DNA of 64,000 bases from Butyricicoccus_A sp945486175 (GCA_945829445.1 CALZUY010000004.1:1-64000), one strand, 5' to 3'; counted from the first letter of the stretch, positions 1 to 8,662 are shown. Numbers and translations: made by a program. Notes: a model not told the origin generated them from the sequence alone.

Positions 1-220
1 TGGAGGAGCAGATCAGGACTGCCTCGATCTCCGGATCGTTCAGGATATCCGCCGGATCGGTGGATACGTTCGGAATGTGGCACTGTGCCGCAAATTCGCG
101 GGTCGCGTCGTTTGCGAACGGATCCGCAATCGTCTTGATCTCCATCTCCGGGACAAACATGGAAATGTTCTTTGCATGAACCTTGCCAATACGTCCCGCA
201 CCGATAATTCCTACTTTCAT
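1..220 (-). CDS. iolG: Inositol 2-dehydrogenase / Gfo-Idh-MocA oxidoreductase, N-terminal part
   Basis: This is the first 73 codons of a gene that runs off the left edge. The reading begins MKVGIIGAGRIGKVHAKNI, the Rossmann GxGxxG fingerprint at the N-terminus of Gfo/Idh/MocA NAD(P)-dependent dehydrogenases, and continues with the TIADPF and ILNDPEIEAVLICSS segments typical of IolG, which oxidises myo-inositol to 2-keto-myo-inositol in the cytoplasm. The ATG at 218-220 follows a GGAGAG ribosome-binding site. The gene lies 72 bp downstream of a LacI-type regulator on the same strand, so the two are probably co-transcribed. Family assignment is firm; the substrate (inositol or another polyol) is inferred from the N-terminus alone. 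Confidence 0.8.
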   Translation of the reverse strand, partial: MKVGIIGAGRIGKVHAKNISMFVPEMEIKTIADPFANDATREFAAQCHIPNVSTDPADILNDPEIEAVLICSS

Positions 221-292
221 AATGACTCTCCTTTTCCAAAAATTTATCATAATTATAAATTATGGCTGATATAGTAAAACAAAAGGATGATA

Positions 293-1321
293 TTATCCCA
301 TGTTTTCTGAATTAATAACACTGATTTCCGTGAAAGAAATCGGCTCTACCGGAGTTTCCGGAGACAAAATCAGATTTTTTAACAGGATCACCGGCTGATA
401 TCCCTGCCAGTAGATATCCTGCTTGATGATAAAATCAATGCGTCCCTCTGCCAGAAGCCGTTTTGTTTCTGCTGTGAGGTCATTGCCGACAATCATGATT
501 CTGTCCGTGCGTTTGCTGGCGGAAACTGCCTCTGTGCATGCCACCACATTTTCATTCGCCATGTAAATGGCAGACAGCCTTGGCTGTTTTTCAAGAGCTT
601 CAGTGACTTTTTCGTATGTAAGCAGATATTCGTTAAAGCTTTCGATTATGGTGATTTGATAGGATGAAATCCCGGCTTCGCGGCATTTGTCACAGAAGCC
701 CTGGACACGCTGCTTGTGTCCGTCGATTTCCAGATTCCCTGCTACTACCAATACTTCGTCCTGTCCCTTCAGCATTTTGACGATCAGATCTGCGGCGACC
801 CTGCCGCTCTGGTAGGGATCCTGCCCGATAAAGCACGCCCGTCCGCTGTCAGGAATATCACTGTTGTACGTGACAACCGGAATGCCGGAATACGTCAGTT
901 CCAGAATCAGGCGCTGGATCATAGGACTGTTTTTGACGCAAAGGGCAATGCCGCCGATTCCCTGCTCCCGCATTTCGGTGATCCGATCGACAAACTCATT
1001 CGGGAGATCGGTTTCACATTCGATCACGTCCACCGTAAATCCGAGGGGTTCGATCATCCGTCTGGCATCATTCACGCCCCGCAGCCATTCCCGCCTCAGA
1101 TTGGCATCAAACCATCCGCTGCCGGGAAACAGAATGCCAATCCGTTTTACAAGCTCATGCTCGGATTTGGGTGAGGAAATGTACCCCAGTTGTCTGGCTG
1201 TTTTCAGCACATGCTCCCGAACTTCGGGTTTCACGTTTGGCCGGTTGTGCAGTACGCGATCAACGGTTCCGCGCGAAACACCGGAGCTTTCTGCAATCAT
1301 TTGAATTGTGACACGTCCCAT
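293..1321 (-). CDS. LacI-family transcriptional regulator
   Basis: The 342-residue protein has an N-terminal LacI helix-turn-helix (residues 1-50: VTIQMIAESSGVSRGTVDRVL, then the hinge-helix region) followed by a periplasmic-binding-protein-like sugar-sensing domain (GILFPGS, ECETDLPNEFVDRI, YNSDIPDSGRACFIGQD). The ATG at 1321 is chosen because AGGTGA lies 6 bp upstream; a longer frame would start inside the operator and promoter. It is about 45% similar by eye to the next regulator at 1704-2762. Gene order regulator-iolG suggests control of inositol or related polyol use. The promoter carries a TTGTG-N8-CACAA dyad just past the -10, as expected for autoregulation. Confidence 0.88.
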   Translation of the reverse strand: MGRVTIQMIAESSGVSRGTVDRVLHNRPNVKPEVREHVLKTARQLGYISSPKSEHELVKRIGILFPGSGWFDANLRREWLRGVNDARRMIEPLGFTVDVIECETDLPNEFVDRITEMREQGIGGIALCVKNSPMIQRLILELTYSGIPVVTYNSDIPDSGRACFIGQDPYQSGRVAADLIVKMLKGQDEVLVVAGNLEIDGHKQRVQGFCDKCREAGISSYQITIIESFNEYLLTYEKVTEALEKQPRLSAIYMANENVVACTEAVSASKRTDRIMIVGNDLTAETKRLLAEGRIDFIIKQDIYWQGYQPVILLKNLILSPETPVEPISFTEISVINSENMG

Positions 1322-1347
1322 TCGTTCACCTGTGCTTCCTGTTTTTA

Positions 1348-1398
1348 TTGTGTTTCTTGGCACAACTATTTTATAACACACATTTTTGGTGAAGTCAA
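1348..1398 (-). promoter_or_regulatory. Promoter and palindromic operator of first LacI regulator
   Basis: On the minus strand TTGACT (1393-1398) and TATAAA (1370-1375) are 17 bp apart. Directly downstream is the dyad TTGTG-N8-CACAA (1348-1365). A second, imperfect copy (TTGTG-N8-AACAA) lies at 1420-1437, upstream of the -35. The same 18-bp arrangement precedes the neighbouring LacI gene, supporting a shared or autoregulatory operator. Confidence 0.7.
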
Positions 1399-1421
1399 CG
1401 CAATTTATTGGCATAAAAGTT

Positions 1422-1643
1422 GTGAAAAGAAGAACAAATCATGGAATGTGCAAATTTTGTGCTTTTTCGTGCTTTCTATTTTCCACTATTTTTTCGATTT
1501 TGCGCACCTTTCCGTGCAAGAGGTGCACTTGTCTATACATTTTTTCCTCTGTTTTTTGTGTATTTTGCACATATCATCCTATCTGTCCAAAAAATTGTCG
1601 GTGCGTGCACATGCACACTGTCGTGCACAGCACAATTTCCGCG
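1422..1643. other. Intergenic region without a gene
   Basis: AT-rich spacer between the two LacI genes. It contains pyrimidine-rich tracts and repeated GTGCAC words (around 1513, 1604 and 1624). No coding region with a ribosome-binding site was seen; apparent frames on the plus strand lack start signals. Confidence 0.5.
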
Positions 1644-1678
1644 AAAAAAAGACAGGAACCAGTCTGTCGGTTCCTGTC
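1644..1678 (-). terminator. Intrinsic terminator after second LacI gene
   Basis: Perfect 10-bp stem (1651-1660 with 1669-1678, GACAGGAACC/GGTTCCTGTC) with an 8-nt loop and, on the minus strand, a run of seven U (1644-1650). It ends the transcript of the regulator at 1704-2762. Confidence 0.85.
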
Positions 1679-1703
1679 CTGTATGTTTCTGTTTTTGGCT
1701 GAA

Positions 1704-2762
1704 TTATGTGAATGTGCCCAGGTTTTCCGAACAAATAATATCGATTGATGTTTTGTCCGTTTCATCAGACGGTTCCATGTGCTTCTGCACATAGTTCCGA
1801 AGCACCCAAAGCGGGCGGTATCCCTGATGATAAATGTCCTGTGCAATTGCAAAATCTACATCGTCGCTTTTCAGCAGGCGCTTGGTAGAGTCCGTCAGGT
1901 CATGACTGACTACAAAAATTTCTCCTTCGCGTCCGACCTCATGAATTGCATCCACACAGCCGGTCACACTGTGGTTTGCCATATAAATCGCGCGAATTCC
2001 CGGTACACGTTCCAGAACTTCCCGCACTTTTCGATACGTGAGGGAGTAATCGTTGTATGTTTCGATCAGTTCCATCTGGCCTCCGCTGAACCCTTTTTCG
2101 TAAATTCGCTCGCAGAAGCCCTGCAGACGCAGGCGGTGGCCGTTGAATTCCGGATTGCCGATTGCGACCAGAAGCGTGTCATCCGGGCCGATATATTTGG
2201 ATACCAGTTCGCCTGCAACGCGGCCGCCGCTCACGACATCCTCACCAACAAAGCAAAGACGCTTACAGTTGGAAATATCCGAGTTGAATGTCACAACTGG
2301 GATGTTTTTCTCGTATAATTCGTCGATTTTCTCTGCTATTTTGACATGGTCTATGGCGCATATCGCTATGCCGCAGGCACCCTGTTCAAGCAGATGGTCC
2401 ATTCGTTCGAGCGCTTCGCCGGGCAGATTTGTTTCACACTCTTCGATCAGAACTTCAATGGAATAATCCGCAAGCAGCGCCTGCACATCCCGGATGCCGC
2501 GCATAATCTCATTTCGAAAATGTCCTTTTTCATTGGAAAGCAGTACACCGAGCACAGACGGCTGCAGGGAAGGAACTGCAAGTCCAAGTGCTTTTGCCTG
2601 ATCTTCACGCGGGGGCACATAACCCAGCTCTTTCATCGCCTTGACAATGCGCTCATGCAGCTCCGGCTTGACATGTGGACGCTGATTGAGCACACGGTCA
2701 ACCGTGCCGCGCGATACCCCCGCCTGTTTTGCAACCATATTGATCGTCACTTTTCTCGGCAC
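1704..2762 (-). CDS. LacI-family transcriptional regulator (paralogue)
   Basis: A 352-residue LacI-type repressor. The helix-turn-helix KVTINMVAKQAGVSRGTVD is at residues 4-25, followed by a periplasmic-binding-like ligand domain with the same landmarks as the neighbouring regulator (ECETNLPGEALERMD, FNSDISNCKRLCFVGED, ETYNDYSLTYRKVREVL). The start is taken as GTG at 2762 because GAGGTG sits 6 bp upstream; an upstream in-frame ATG at 2810 lacks such a site and would run through the operator. The two regulators probably arose by duplication. The ligand is not identifiable from sequence. Confidence 0.87.
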   Translation of the reverse strand: MPRKVTINMVAKQAGVSRGTVDRVLNQRPHVKPELHERIVKAMKELGYVPPREDQAKALGLAVPSLQPSVLGVLLSNEKGHFRNEIMRGIRDVQALLADYSIEVLIEECETNLPGEALERMDHLLEQGACGIAICAIDHVKIAEKIDELYEKNIPVVTFNSDISNCKRLCFVGEDVVSGGRVAGELVSKYIGPDDTLLVAIGNPEFNGHRLRLQGFCERIYEKGFSGGQMELIETYNDYSLTYRKVREVLERVPGIRAIYMANHSVTGCVDAIHEVGREGEIFVVSHDLTDSTKRLLKSDDVDFAIAQDIYHQGYRPLWVLRNYVQKHMEPSDETDKTSIDIICSENLGTFT

Positions 2763-2777
2763 AGTAATCACCTCAAC

Positions 2778-2829
2778 TTGTGCTTTTTTACACAATTTAT
2801 TTTTTAACATAATTCCTAGTATTTGTCAA
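2778..2829 (-). promoter_or_regulatory. Promoter and palindromic operator of second LacI regulator
   Basis: TTGACA (2824-2829) with a weak TAAAAA -10 at 2801-2806 (17-bp spacer), followed by the dyad TTGTG-N8-CACAA at 2778-2795. Position and sequence match the operator in front of the sister regulator. Confidence 0.65.
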
Positions 2830-2953
2830 CACACAATGAAAATGTTAGCAACTTTTCACAATTCACCGGCAGGATTTCGCAAGTCGGGAAAAAATTGCAC
2901 AGTTGGATGAAAAAGATATGAAATGAACGTTATTTATTCAAACATCTGCGGGT

Positions 2954-2993
2954 AAAAAAAAGATTGTCCCCGTGTGAAATTTGTGGGACAATC
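2954..2993 (-). terminator. Intrinsic terminator
   Basis: Stem GATTGTCCC (2962-2970) pairs with GGGACAATC (2985-2993); on the minus strand it is followed by eight U (2954-2961). It terminates the two-gene unit 3629-3973 / 3037-3645. Confidence 0.85.
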
Positions 2994-3036
2994 CTGTGAG
3001 TTTCAGAGCCCTCCATTGGGTGGCGCAAATGTTTGC

Positions 3037-3645
3037 TCAGAACGGCCAGAACCGTTTTTTCTCCTGTGACGATGTGGCATCCCGTGTCAGGCATTCCAAA
3101 ATTCCCTTTCCCATCGCATTGCAATAGTACTGGTTTGTCGACAGATCCACAACGCAGATACGAAGTGCGCTCCAGCCATATCTGTCGTTTTTGTACTGGC
3201 GGTAGTCTTCGCTCCGCTTGATTTTTCGCTGCAACCGCCGGTCAACCTGGTCTGTGCACAGCACAAAACTGATCAGCGTATAATCGTGTGACGGATCATT
3301 GGACGGTACCCGTTCGTCCTGGATTTTGCGGAATAATTCCAGGTACTGTGTGAATGCATCCTCTGTCAGATTCTCACAGCAGTCAAAAAAGCACAATTCA
3401 CCGCATATGCTGTCTCTGGAAATGCTGGATTTAATGCCGAACAGATAGCGGGGGTCACGCTTTTCATAGCCTGTGACCATGGGAAATACCTTCCCACAGC
3501 ACTCAACCTCGTATTGTGTGTCAAACGGCGGCTGATACTGCCGCTCTGCCTGCCGGAAAAACTGTCCGGCCCTTTGACTGAAATCAGTCACTTCCCCGCA
3601 CTCCCTTCTTCGATTGTTTCCTGCTGTCTCAGAGCTGTTCTGCAT
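3037..3645 (-). CDS. Hypothetical protein, coupled to upstream gene
   Basis: A 202-residue soluble protein that I do not recognise. It starts at an ATG lying inside the last codons of the upstream gene (17-nt overlap), with GAGG about 10 bp before it, so translation is probably coupled. The middle is rich in Cys and aromatic residues (CGELCFFDCCENL), and the region after residue 130 is Arg/Lys rich (DRRLQRKIKRSEDYRQYKND). No signal peptide or membrane segment is visible. It is the last gene before a strong terminator. Function unknown. Confidence 0.65.
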   Translation of the reverse strand: MQNSSETAGNNRRRECGEVTDFSQRAGQFFRQAERQYQPPFDTQYEVECCGKVFPMVTGYEKRDPRYLFGIKSSISRDSICGELCFFDCCENLTEDAFTQYLELFRKIQDERVPSNDPSHDYTLISFVLCTDQVDRRLQRKIKRSEDYRQYKNDRYGWSALRICVVDLSTNQYYCNAMGKGILECLTRDATSSQEKKRFWPF

Positions 3646-3973
3646 CGTTATCTGCTTCCTCGACGGTTTCCTCTGCTTCGACAGTTTCTTCAGCTTCTTC
3701 GATGTCCTCGGATTCGTCTGCTTCCTCAGTTTCTGCCATCTCTGACTCAATCTGCTCTGCGGGAACATCCTTCTCTGCAAAATATTTCCCGTCAATCCAA
3801 TAGCCGATTCCAAAGCCGACTACGGTTCCGACGATCTCTAACGTAGAGCCTTCCATGCGGAACAGGCCGGTTAAAAACATGCCAACAGCATAGCCGAGTG
3901 CCAGTCCCAAGAATTCCGATCTCGGTACCGTATTAAAATATTTCCTCTGCGTGCTGTGATATCCGCGTTTCAT
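3629..3973 (-). CDS. Hypothetical small membrane protein with acidic tail
   Basis: 114 residues; the ATG at 3973 has GGAGG 9 bp upstream. Residues ~22-58 form one or two glycine-rich hydrophobic helices (FLGLALGYAVGMFLTGLF, IVGTVVGFGIGYWIDG) resembling small-residue-packed membrane helices. The last ~40 residues are almost entirely Glu/Asp/Ala/Val (EAEETVEAEETVEEADND) and low in complexity. It has its own promoter (TTGACA-N18-TATGAT at 4032-4061) and is first in a two-gene unit. Not assignable to a named family from sequence alone. Confidence 0.7.
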   Translation of the reverse strand: MKRGYHSTQRKYFNTVPRSEFLGLALGYAVGMFLTGLFRMEGSTLEIVGTVVGFGIGYWIDGKYFAEKDVPAEQIESEMAETEEADESEDIEEAEETVEAEETVEEADNDAEQL

Positions 3974-4335
3974 TTGATTGTATCCTCCTGGTCTACTTTC
4001 TGTCTGTTCTGTTGCAGAACAGGTTTCTTTTATCATACATACACAGTGATTCTGTTGTCAAGTATAAAATCACAGAGAGAACAGTACAGATAACATCTGA
4101 ACCACTCCGGCATTCATACATAATGGGACAAAATATGACGATGCTACCTCTGCGGTGCAGTTCTGAACAAAAAATATATTTGTTGTAAATTTTTACATAT
4201 AATGAACCATCACAGGCGCAGAAAAGCCGGAAACTGCAGTTAGGAACGCTGTAGCAGAAGGCCGCGTCAGCGAACGGTATACAGTAAATTTCCATATTCA
4301 AAGATAACAGCATAAAACGGAATGTGCTCGCTCAT
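3974..4335. other. Intergenic region with promoter
   Basis: Contains the promoter at 4032-4061 (minus strand, TTGACA-N18-TATGAT) for the gene pair at 3037-3973. The rest is AT-rich and shows no supported gene or RNA structure. Confidence 0.5.
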
Positions 4336-4926
4336 TTACTGTCCGGACAGTTCTTCAATCTTCTGTCTGACCTCATCGTAATCCGCAATGGCATTGATAA
4401 ATTCGAGCAGCGCGTTGGCCGTCATATGCTGCGGCAGATCGAGCGCACGAAGCAGTTGTTTCCGCTTCGCATCGCTGCCCGGCACACCGGACAGACCCCA
4501 TGCATAAAAATCAGCCTTGGTAATTTTCTGCTTGCCGTCTGCCTCCGGCAGGCATTCCACGCCCGCTTTTTGGAGTGCCTGTAAAATGACTTCATCCGGC
4601 ACGCCTTCGACACCCAGTGTTCCTTCCTTGGAGCCGTGTGCCTTGCGGCGTTCTTTTCCTGCGATCTGCGGAATGTAAGCGTGCCGCACCTGCCCCTTTG
4701 GAATGGCACCACGCAGGTAATTGCGGATGACAAAGCCTGCGCCATCGCTGTCGGTCAGCACGAGAATACCGCGCTCCGCCGCAATGCGGCGGATGAGCGC
4801 CAGCTTTTCTTTGTTATTGAAAATCGCAAAGCCGCCGGTTTCAATCACAATGGTATCGACGAGCTGTTTGATTTTATTGACGTCATAGCGTCCTTCCACG
4901 ACAATTGCTTCGCGGATGTGAATCAT
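4336..4926 (-). CDS. rnmV: Ribonuclease M5
   Basis: A 196-residue TOPRIM-domain endonuclease that matures the 5S rRNA precursor. The TOPRIM glutamate is in the VVEGRYDVNKIKQ segment near residue 10, and the DxD-type metal site is LTDSDGAGFVIRNYLR at about residue 57. The segment IPKGQVRHAYIPQIAGKERRK and the C-terminal GLSG...KRKQLLRALDL are typical of RNase M5. The ATG overlaps the stop codon of holA by 4 nt (ATGA), implying coupled expression. Length is normal for the family (180-200 residues). Confidence 0.93.
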   Translation of the reverse strand: MIHIREAIVVEGRYDVNKIKQLVDTIVIETGGFAIFNNKEKLALIRRIAAERGILVLTDSDGAGFVIRNYLRGAIPKGQVRHAYIPQIAGKERRKAHGSKEGTLGVEGVPDEVILQALQKAGVECLPEADGKQKITKADFYAWGLSGVPGSDAKRKQLLRALDLPQHMTANALLEFINAIADYDEVRQKIEELSGQ

Positions 4927-5981
4927 CGGCCCACCGCCTTTTCTCCGAAATTTGCCGCCATCTGGAGCAGCATCAGTTCCAACACCTTCTGCCGGTCAGC
5001 ACCGGCGGATTTCATCGCCACATCGCTTTCGCCGCACAGCAGCAGTGTGCGCCGCAGCCATTTCGTGTCCAGGCGCGCAGCGGAATCACGCATTTTGCGT
5101 GCATAGTATGTCGATTTGCTGCCGAGCAGCTCCATCAGTTCTTTATCGCTTTTATGTGCCTGCATCGCCAGCTTTGCGGCATACAGGCGCTGGATATGGC
5201 GTGCAATTGCCGTGAGCAGCACAATCGGTTCATTTTTCTGCGCAATCAGGTCGTTGACCAGTCCCAGCGCGCGGTCAAACCGCTGTGCGGTAATCGCATC
5301 GGTCAGGTCAAATGTAACTGCATCCAGCACCTTTGTGCAGACAGCATCGATATCGCTGCGCTTGACGGTATCTGTCGCGCTGTGCGCACATGCCTTTTCG
5401 ATTTCCAGCGTCAGATTGGTCATCGATGTGCCGCACAAAAACAGCAGATAATCGCACGTATCGGTATCGATAATCTTACCTGCATCCTTCGCATGCCGTT
5501 TGACCCATGGAATCAGATCGTGCCGTTCCAGATGCGAGAAATCTGCAATACAGCCGTGTTTTGTGATAATCGTGTGCAGCTTGGTGCGCTTATCCGGCTT
5601 CAATGCAATAGTGTCATAGTAAAAGACGAGGCATACATATTCCGGCAGGTCGGACAAAATGCCGGGCAGCTCATCCTTGAGCGCGGCAGGAGCCTTGTAT
5701 ACATCCAGATCCCGGACAACGATCATGCGCCGCTCCGCCATTGCCGGATAGCTGTCCACAGCTTCTGTCAGCCGTTCAGCAGTCAGGGACGCGCCTTCAA
5801 ACACATCATAATTGAAATCGCGGAAGGTCTCATCAACGACCTCCTTTTCCAGCGCAGCGAGATAGTGCTCCTTCAAATAGTCCTCTTCCCCGCCGATCAG
5901 GTACAGCGAACCGACGGTATGGTTTTTCAGGTCAGTTTTCAGCTGCTGCACACCGTCAGCTTTTGTCGGTTTCTTCGGCAT
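4923..5981 (-). CDS. holA: DNA polymerase III subunit delta
   Basis: A 352-residue clamp-loader delta subunit, which opens the beta clamp within the tau/gamma-delta-delta' complex. It shows the family pattern: GSLYLIGGEEDYLKEHYL near residue 30 (P-loop-like but degenerate), FRDFNYDVFEG, SYPAMAERRMIVVRDL at about residue 80, and the C-terminal helical collar domain with LLTAIARHIQRLYAAKL. GGGAGG lies 7 bp before the ATG. It overlaps rnmV by 4 nt and follows comEC by 24 bp, an order common in Firmicutes (comEC-holA). Confidence 0.93.
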   Translation of the reverse strand: MPKKPTKADGVQQLKTDLKNHTVGSLYLIGGEEDYLKEHYLAALEKEVVDETFRDFNYDVFEGASLTAERLTEAVDSYPAMAERRMIVVRDLDVYKAPAALKDELPGILSDLPEYVCLVFYYDTIALKPDKRTKLHTIITKHGCIADFSHLERHDLIPWVKRHAKDAGKIIDTDTCDYLLFLCGTSMTNLTLEIEKACAHSATDTVKRSDIDAVCTKVLDAVTFDLTDAITAQRFDRALGLVNDLIAQKNEPIVLLTAIARHIQRLYAAKLAMQAHKSDKELMELLGSKSTYYARKMRDSAARLDTKWLRRTLLLCGESDVAMKSAGADRQKVLELMLLQMAANFGEKAVGR

Positions 5982-6005
5982 AGTGCGCCTCCCTTCCAGT
6001 CTATC

Positions 6006-8228
6006 TTAATCCCGTTCGGTCTTCCAGTCAATCTGTCCCGTGTAATATGGGTTTACAATCGGAATCCCACAGTAATCTGTGCCGCTCTCCCAGCCGCTTT
6101 CCAGTACAATCTGTGCGGGAGCGATGCGGCGCAGCAGTTCTTCCATCTTTTCGGTATTTTCGGAAAATCCACCGGATACGAGCAGTGTGTCGCAGTTCAA
6201 TGGTGTTTGGTCGGTCAGCTCCAGCAGCATGTTCTGCGTCAGCGCATGCACCGTCACGATGTCCTGATCTTCTGATTGAATCCGGACAACCAGCTTGCGC
6301 TCAATTGTACCGAGCACCGAAAGACCAAGCGAAGTATCACCTATTGCGGACTCTGTTCCCGGTGCGAGCTTTTCATACGAGATATGCAGTGCTTCGAGCG
6401 TTTGGATCACTTCGGGATACGGCTCTTTGTTTTCCCGGTTTATTTGCGGCAGAATGACGCGCTCCACCGGTATCTCGCGGAGAAGCTCACACACATTGCG
6501 CGCATGTCCGAGATCGACAGAGGTGAGAATCACCAGATCGAGTGAATCGATGCCGTACCAGTCGAGATATGCCGCAACATCCTCTGCCGCGTTGTGATAG
6601 CCGGAACCGCTGCAATCGATGAGTGCCGCCTGTTCCCCGCAGGAAACAACAATCGCCTGCCCGCTGCCCTCCGGCAGCACGGAAATGCGCAGATCGTTCT
6701 GAGCCGCTGTACCACGCCAGACGCTGATTCCGACGACTGCCAGCACAAGCATCGGCACGCCTGCCGCGAGCACGCGGCGGCTTCCCTTCCACAGCAGCAG
6801 TGCTGCAATCGCGCTCAGTGCGATTGCAAAGGCGAAATCAGTATGATTTTCGCAGTACAGAAGTCCATATGGAAACTCCGCTGTCCGGTCACTGACCCAC
6901 AGAATATAATCGGTCAGCCATCCTGCGGGTGTCAGTAGTACAGTTGCCGCTGCGGGTGCAAACAGTCCGATGATTCCACCGATAAACAGCAGCGGAAATA
7001 CCAGAGATACCGCCCACAGCGCAAGGAGATTTGACAGTGCGGAAAATACCGACAGGTAGCCAAAGTGATACAGCAAAATGGGCGCGGTTATGACAGTAGA
7101 ACTGACCGTGCACGCTGCTGTGCCTGACAGCACCCGGTACAGGCGTTTGATCGGCTTCGGCACGCGCTTTGGAAGTGCCAGCAGGCGCTGGATGCGCGAC
7201 GCGAAGCACAGGATGCCGAAGGTTGCGGCAAACGAGAGCTGCAGGCTGACCGAGGTCAGTGAATCCGGCAGCATCACCAGAATGAGCAGTAGCGCCGCGA
7301 ACAGCGAGTTCATGCTGTCACTTTGCCGCCTGACCCAGAAGCCCAGCAGCAAAATGCCGTACATGATGCAGGCGCGCACAACCGACGGCGACCAGCCGAC
7401 CATGAGATAAAATGCGATCAGCGCGGGAATACCGAGCGCCGTGCCGAGCTTCCTGCCAAATACAAACAGCAGCAGCGAAATCAGAAATCCGACATGCAGG
7501 CCGGACAATGCGATGACATGCGACAGCCCGGCTTTTCGCAGATGGTCTCTGTCTGCTGTTGTCAGATTTGATTTGTCGCCCGTCGCCAGTGCATTCCAGA
7601 ACGCTGCCTGCCGTTCCGTGCCATACTGCGCAAACACGCCGCGCAGCTGTTGTGCGAGCAGTTTGGGATAATACCAGAGTGGGCGGTGTTCCGGCGGCGT
7701 AATCGTGATTTCCGTCTCTTTATTCACCGATGCCAGCACAAAATAGCCCTGTGAGCGGTAATAGCTCTCTCGGTCAAAGCCCTCCCGCAGACCGGAGATA
7801 TAAAATTCAAATTTGCCGGTAATTTTGTCTCCCGGTTTGATTTCTTCTTCGGTCAGCGGCAGGTATACCAGTGTGCGGAAGCCGGTTTTCAGCCCGACAT
7901 CAGCTCCATCAACACGCACCTCAATACGCTGATTGTTCTCATACTGCACAGCATAATCGGTCGCTGTGACTGTCATGAACTGCGACAGTCCCTCCAGTTC
8001 AGAGACCGGGTCGGTAATGTATCTGTGATACGCATTGGTATACGTCAGACCACAGGCCAGGCCTGCCAGCAGGACGCATGCCGGAAGTGCCGGTGAAACC
8101 AGTTTTCCGACAACAATCGATGCTGCCAGAACGAGTATAGCCGCGATGAGCAGAACCGATGCGCCGAACAGCGCAAGTCCGCAGCCGACAGCAAACGCCG
8201 CAGAAAACCAGATCAGTGGTCGATGCAT
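6006..8228 (-). CDS. comEC: ComEC/Rec2 family DNA-uptake channel protein
   Basis: A 740-residue multi-pass membrane protein. Order: two or three N-terminal membrane helices with the DUF4131/OB-like region (residues 1-190), the competence channel domain (~195-505, including SHVIALSGLHVGFLISLLLF and VGWSPSVVRACIMYGILLLG), and a C-terminal beta-lactamase-like domain (~510-740). In that last domain the catalytic motif HxHxDH is missing; the equivalent stretch reads LTSVDLGHARN (about residues 567-577). The start is the ATG at 8228 with GGGAGG 7 bp upstream. ComEC imports single-stranded DNA during transformation; here the nuclease-like part is probably inactive. Confidence 0.9.
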   Translation of the reverse strand: MHRPLIWFSAAFAVGCGLALFGASVLLIAAILVLAASIVVGKLVSPALPACVLLAGLACGLTYTNAYHRYITDPVSELEGLSQFMTVTATDYAVQYENNQRIEVRVDGADVGLKTGFRTLVYLPLTEEEIKPGDKITGKFEFYISGLREGFDRESYYRSQGYFVLASVNKETEITITPPEHRPLWYYPKLLAQQLRGVFAQYGTERQAAFWNALATGDKSNLTTADRDHLRKAGLSHVIALSGLHVGFLISLLLFVFGRKLGTALGIPALIAFYLMVGWSPSVVRACIMYGILLLGFWVRRQSDSMNSLFAALLLILVMLPDSLTSVSLQLSFAATFGILCFASRIQRLLALPKRVPKPIKRLYRVLSGTAACTVSSTVITAPILLYHFGYLSVFSALSNLLALWAVSLVFPLLFIGGIIGLFAPAAATVLLTPAGWLTDYILWVSDRTAEFPYGLLYCENHTDFAFAIALSAIAALLLWKGSRRVLAAGVPMLVLAVVGISVWRGTAAQNDLRISVLPEGSGQAIVVSCGEQAALIDCSGSGYHNAAEDVAAYLDWYGIDSLDLVILTSVDLGHARNVCELLREIPVERVILPQINRENKEPYPEVIQTLEALHISYEKLAPGTESAIGDTSLGLSVLGTIERKLVVRIQSEDQDIVTVHALTQNMLLELTDQTPLNCDTLLVSGGFSENTEKMEELLRRIAPAQIVLESGWESGTDYCGIPIVNPYYTGQIDWKTERD

Positions 8229-8260
8229 GGCGATCCCTCCCATCTGTAAAGAGTGCGAAA

Positions 8261-8285
8261 GGTGGCGCCGCTGTGCGGCGCCACC
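8261..8285. terminator. Strong GC hairpin, possible terminator
   Basis: Perfect 11-bp stem GGTGGCGCCGC/GCGGCGCCACC with a 3-nt loop between the HIT gene and comEC. The downstream U-tract is short on both strands, so terminator function is likely but not certain. Confidence 0.5.
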
Positions 8286-8323
8286 TCACAATGCCTTTGT
8301 TCCGATATCAACAGATCAACAGA

Positions 8324-8662
8324 TCAGCCGGGCGGCCATGTCATATCACGGCCGGACAGCACGTGAAAATGCAGGTGGAACACGCTCTGCTGTGCCTGCT
8401 CACCGATGTTGGAGACAACGCGGAAGCTCTCCATACCCATGTCCTTGGCGATTTTGGCAATGGCTTCAAAGCACTTTGCCACAACCATGCTGTTTTCCGG
8501 CGTGACTGCCGCCGCAGACGGAATGTGCTGCTTCGGAATCACGAGGAAATGTGTCGGCGCCTGCGGGTCGATGTCATAGAATGCATAGACATCGTCGTCC
8601 TCATACACCTTTTTGGAGGGGATTTCCCCTGCGATAATTTTACAGAACAGACAATCTTCCAT
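8324..8662 (-). CDS. HIT-family nucleotide-binding hydrolase
   Basis: A 112-residue histidine-triad protein of the HINT type, which hydrolyses purine nucleoside phosphoramidates and related mononucleotides. It has the N-terminal CxFC metal-binding start (MEDCLFCKIIAGEIPS), the middle segment HFLVIPKQHI, and the C-terminal active site VFHLHFHVLSGR (His-x-His-x-His). The ATG follows AAGGAGGA. It lies downstream of alaS with a 37-bp gap, so it may share that transcript. Confidence 0.92.
   Translation of the reverse strand: MEDCLFCKIIAGEIPSKKVYEDDDVYAFYDIDPQAPTHFLVIPKQHIPSAAAVTPENSMVVAKCFEAIAKIAKDMGMESFRVVSNIGEQAQQSVFHLHFHVLSGRDMTWPPG

Noticed and set aside
1386..1794. Plus-strand frames in the LacI intergenic region
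   Set aside because: Phe/Cys-rich translation of pyrimidine tracts with no start signals.
4905..6275. 456-codon plus-strand frame opposite rnmV/holA
   Set aside because: Antisense shadow crossing several real genes.
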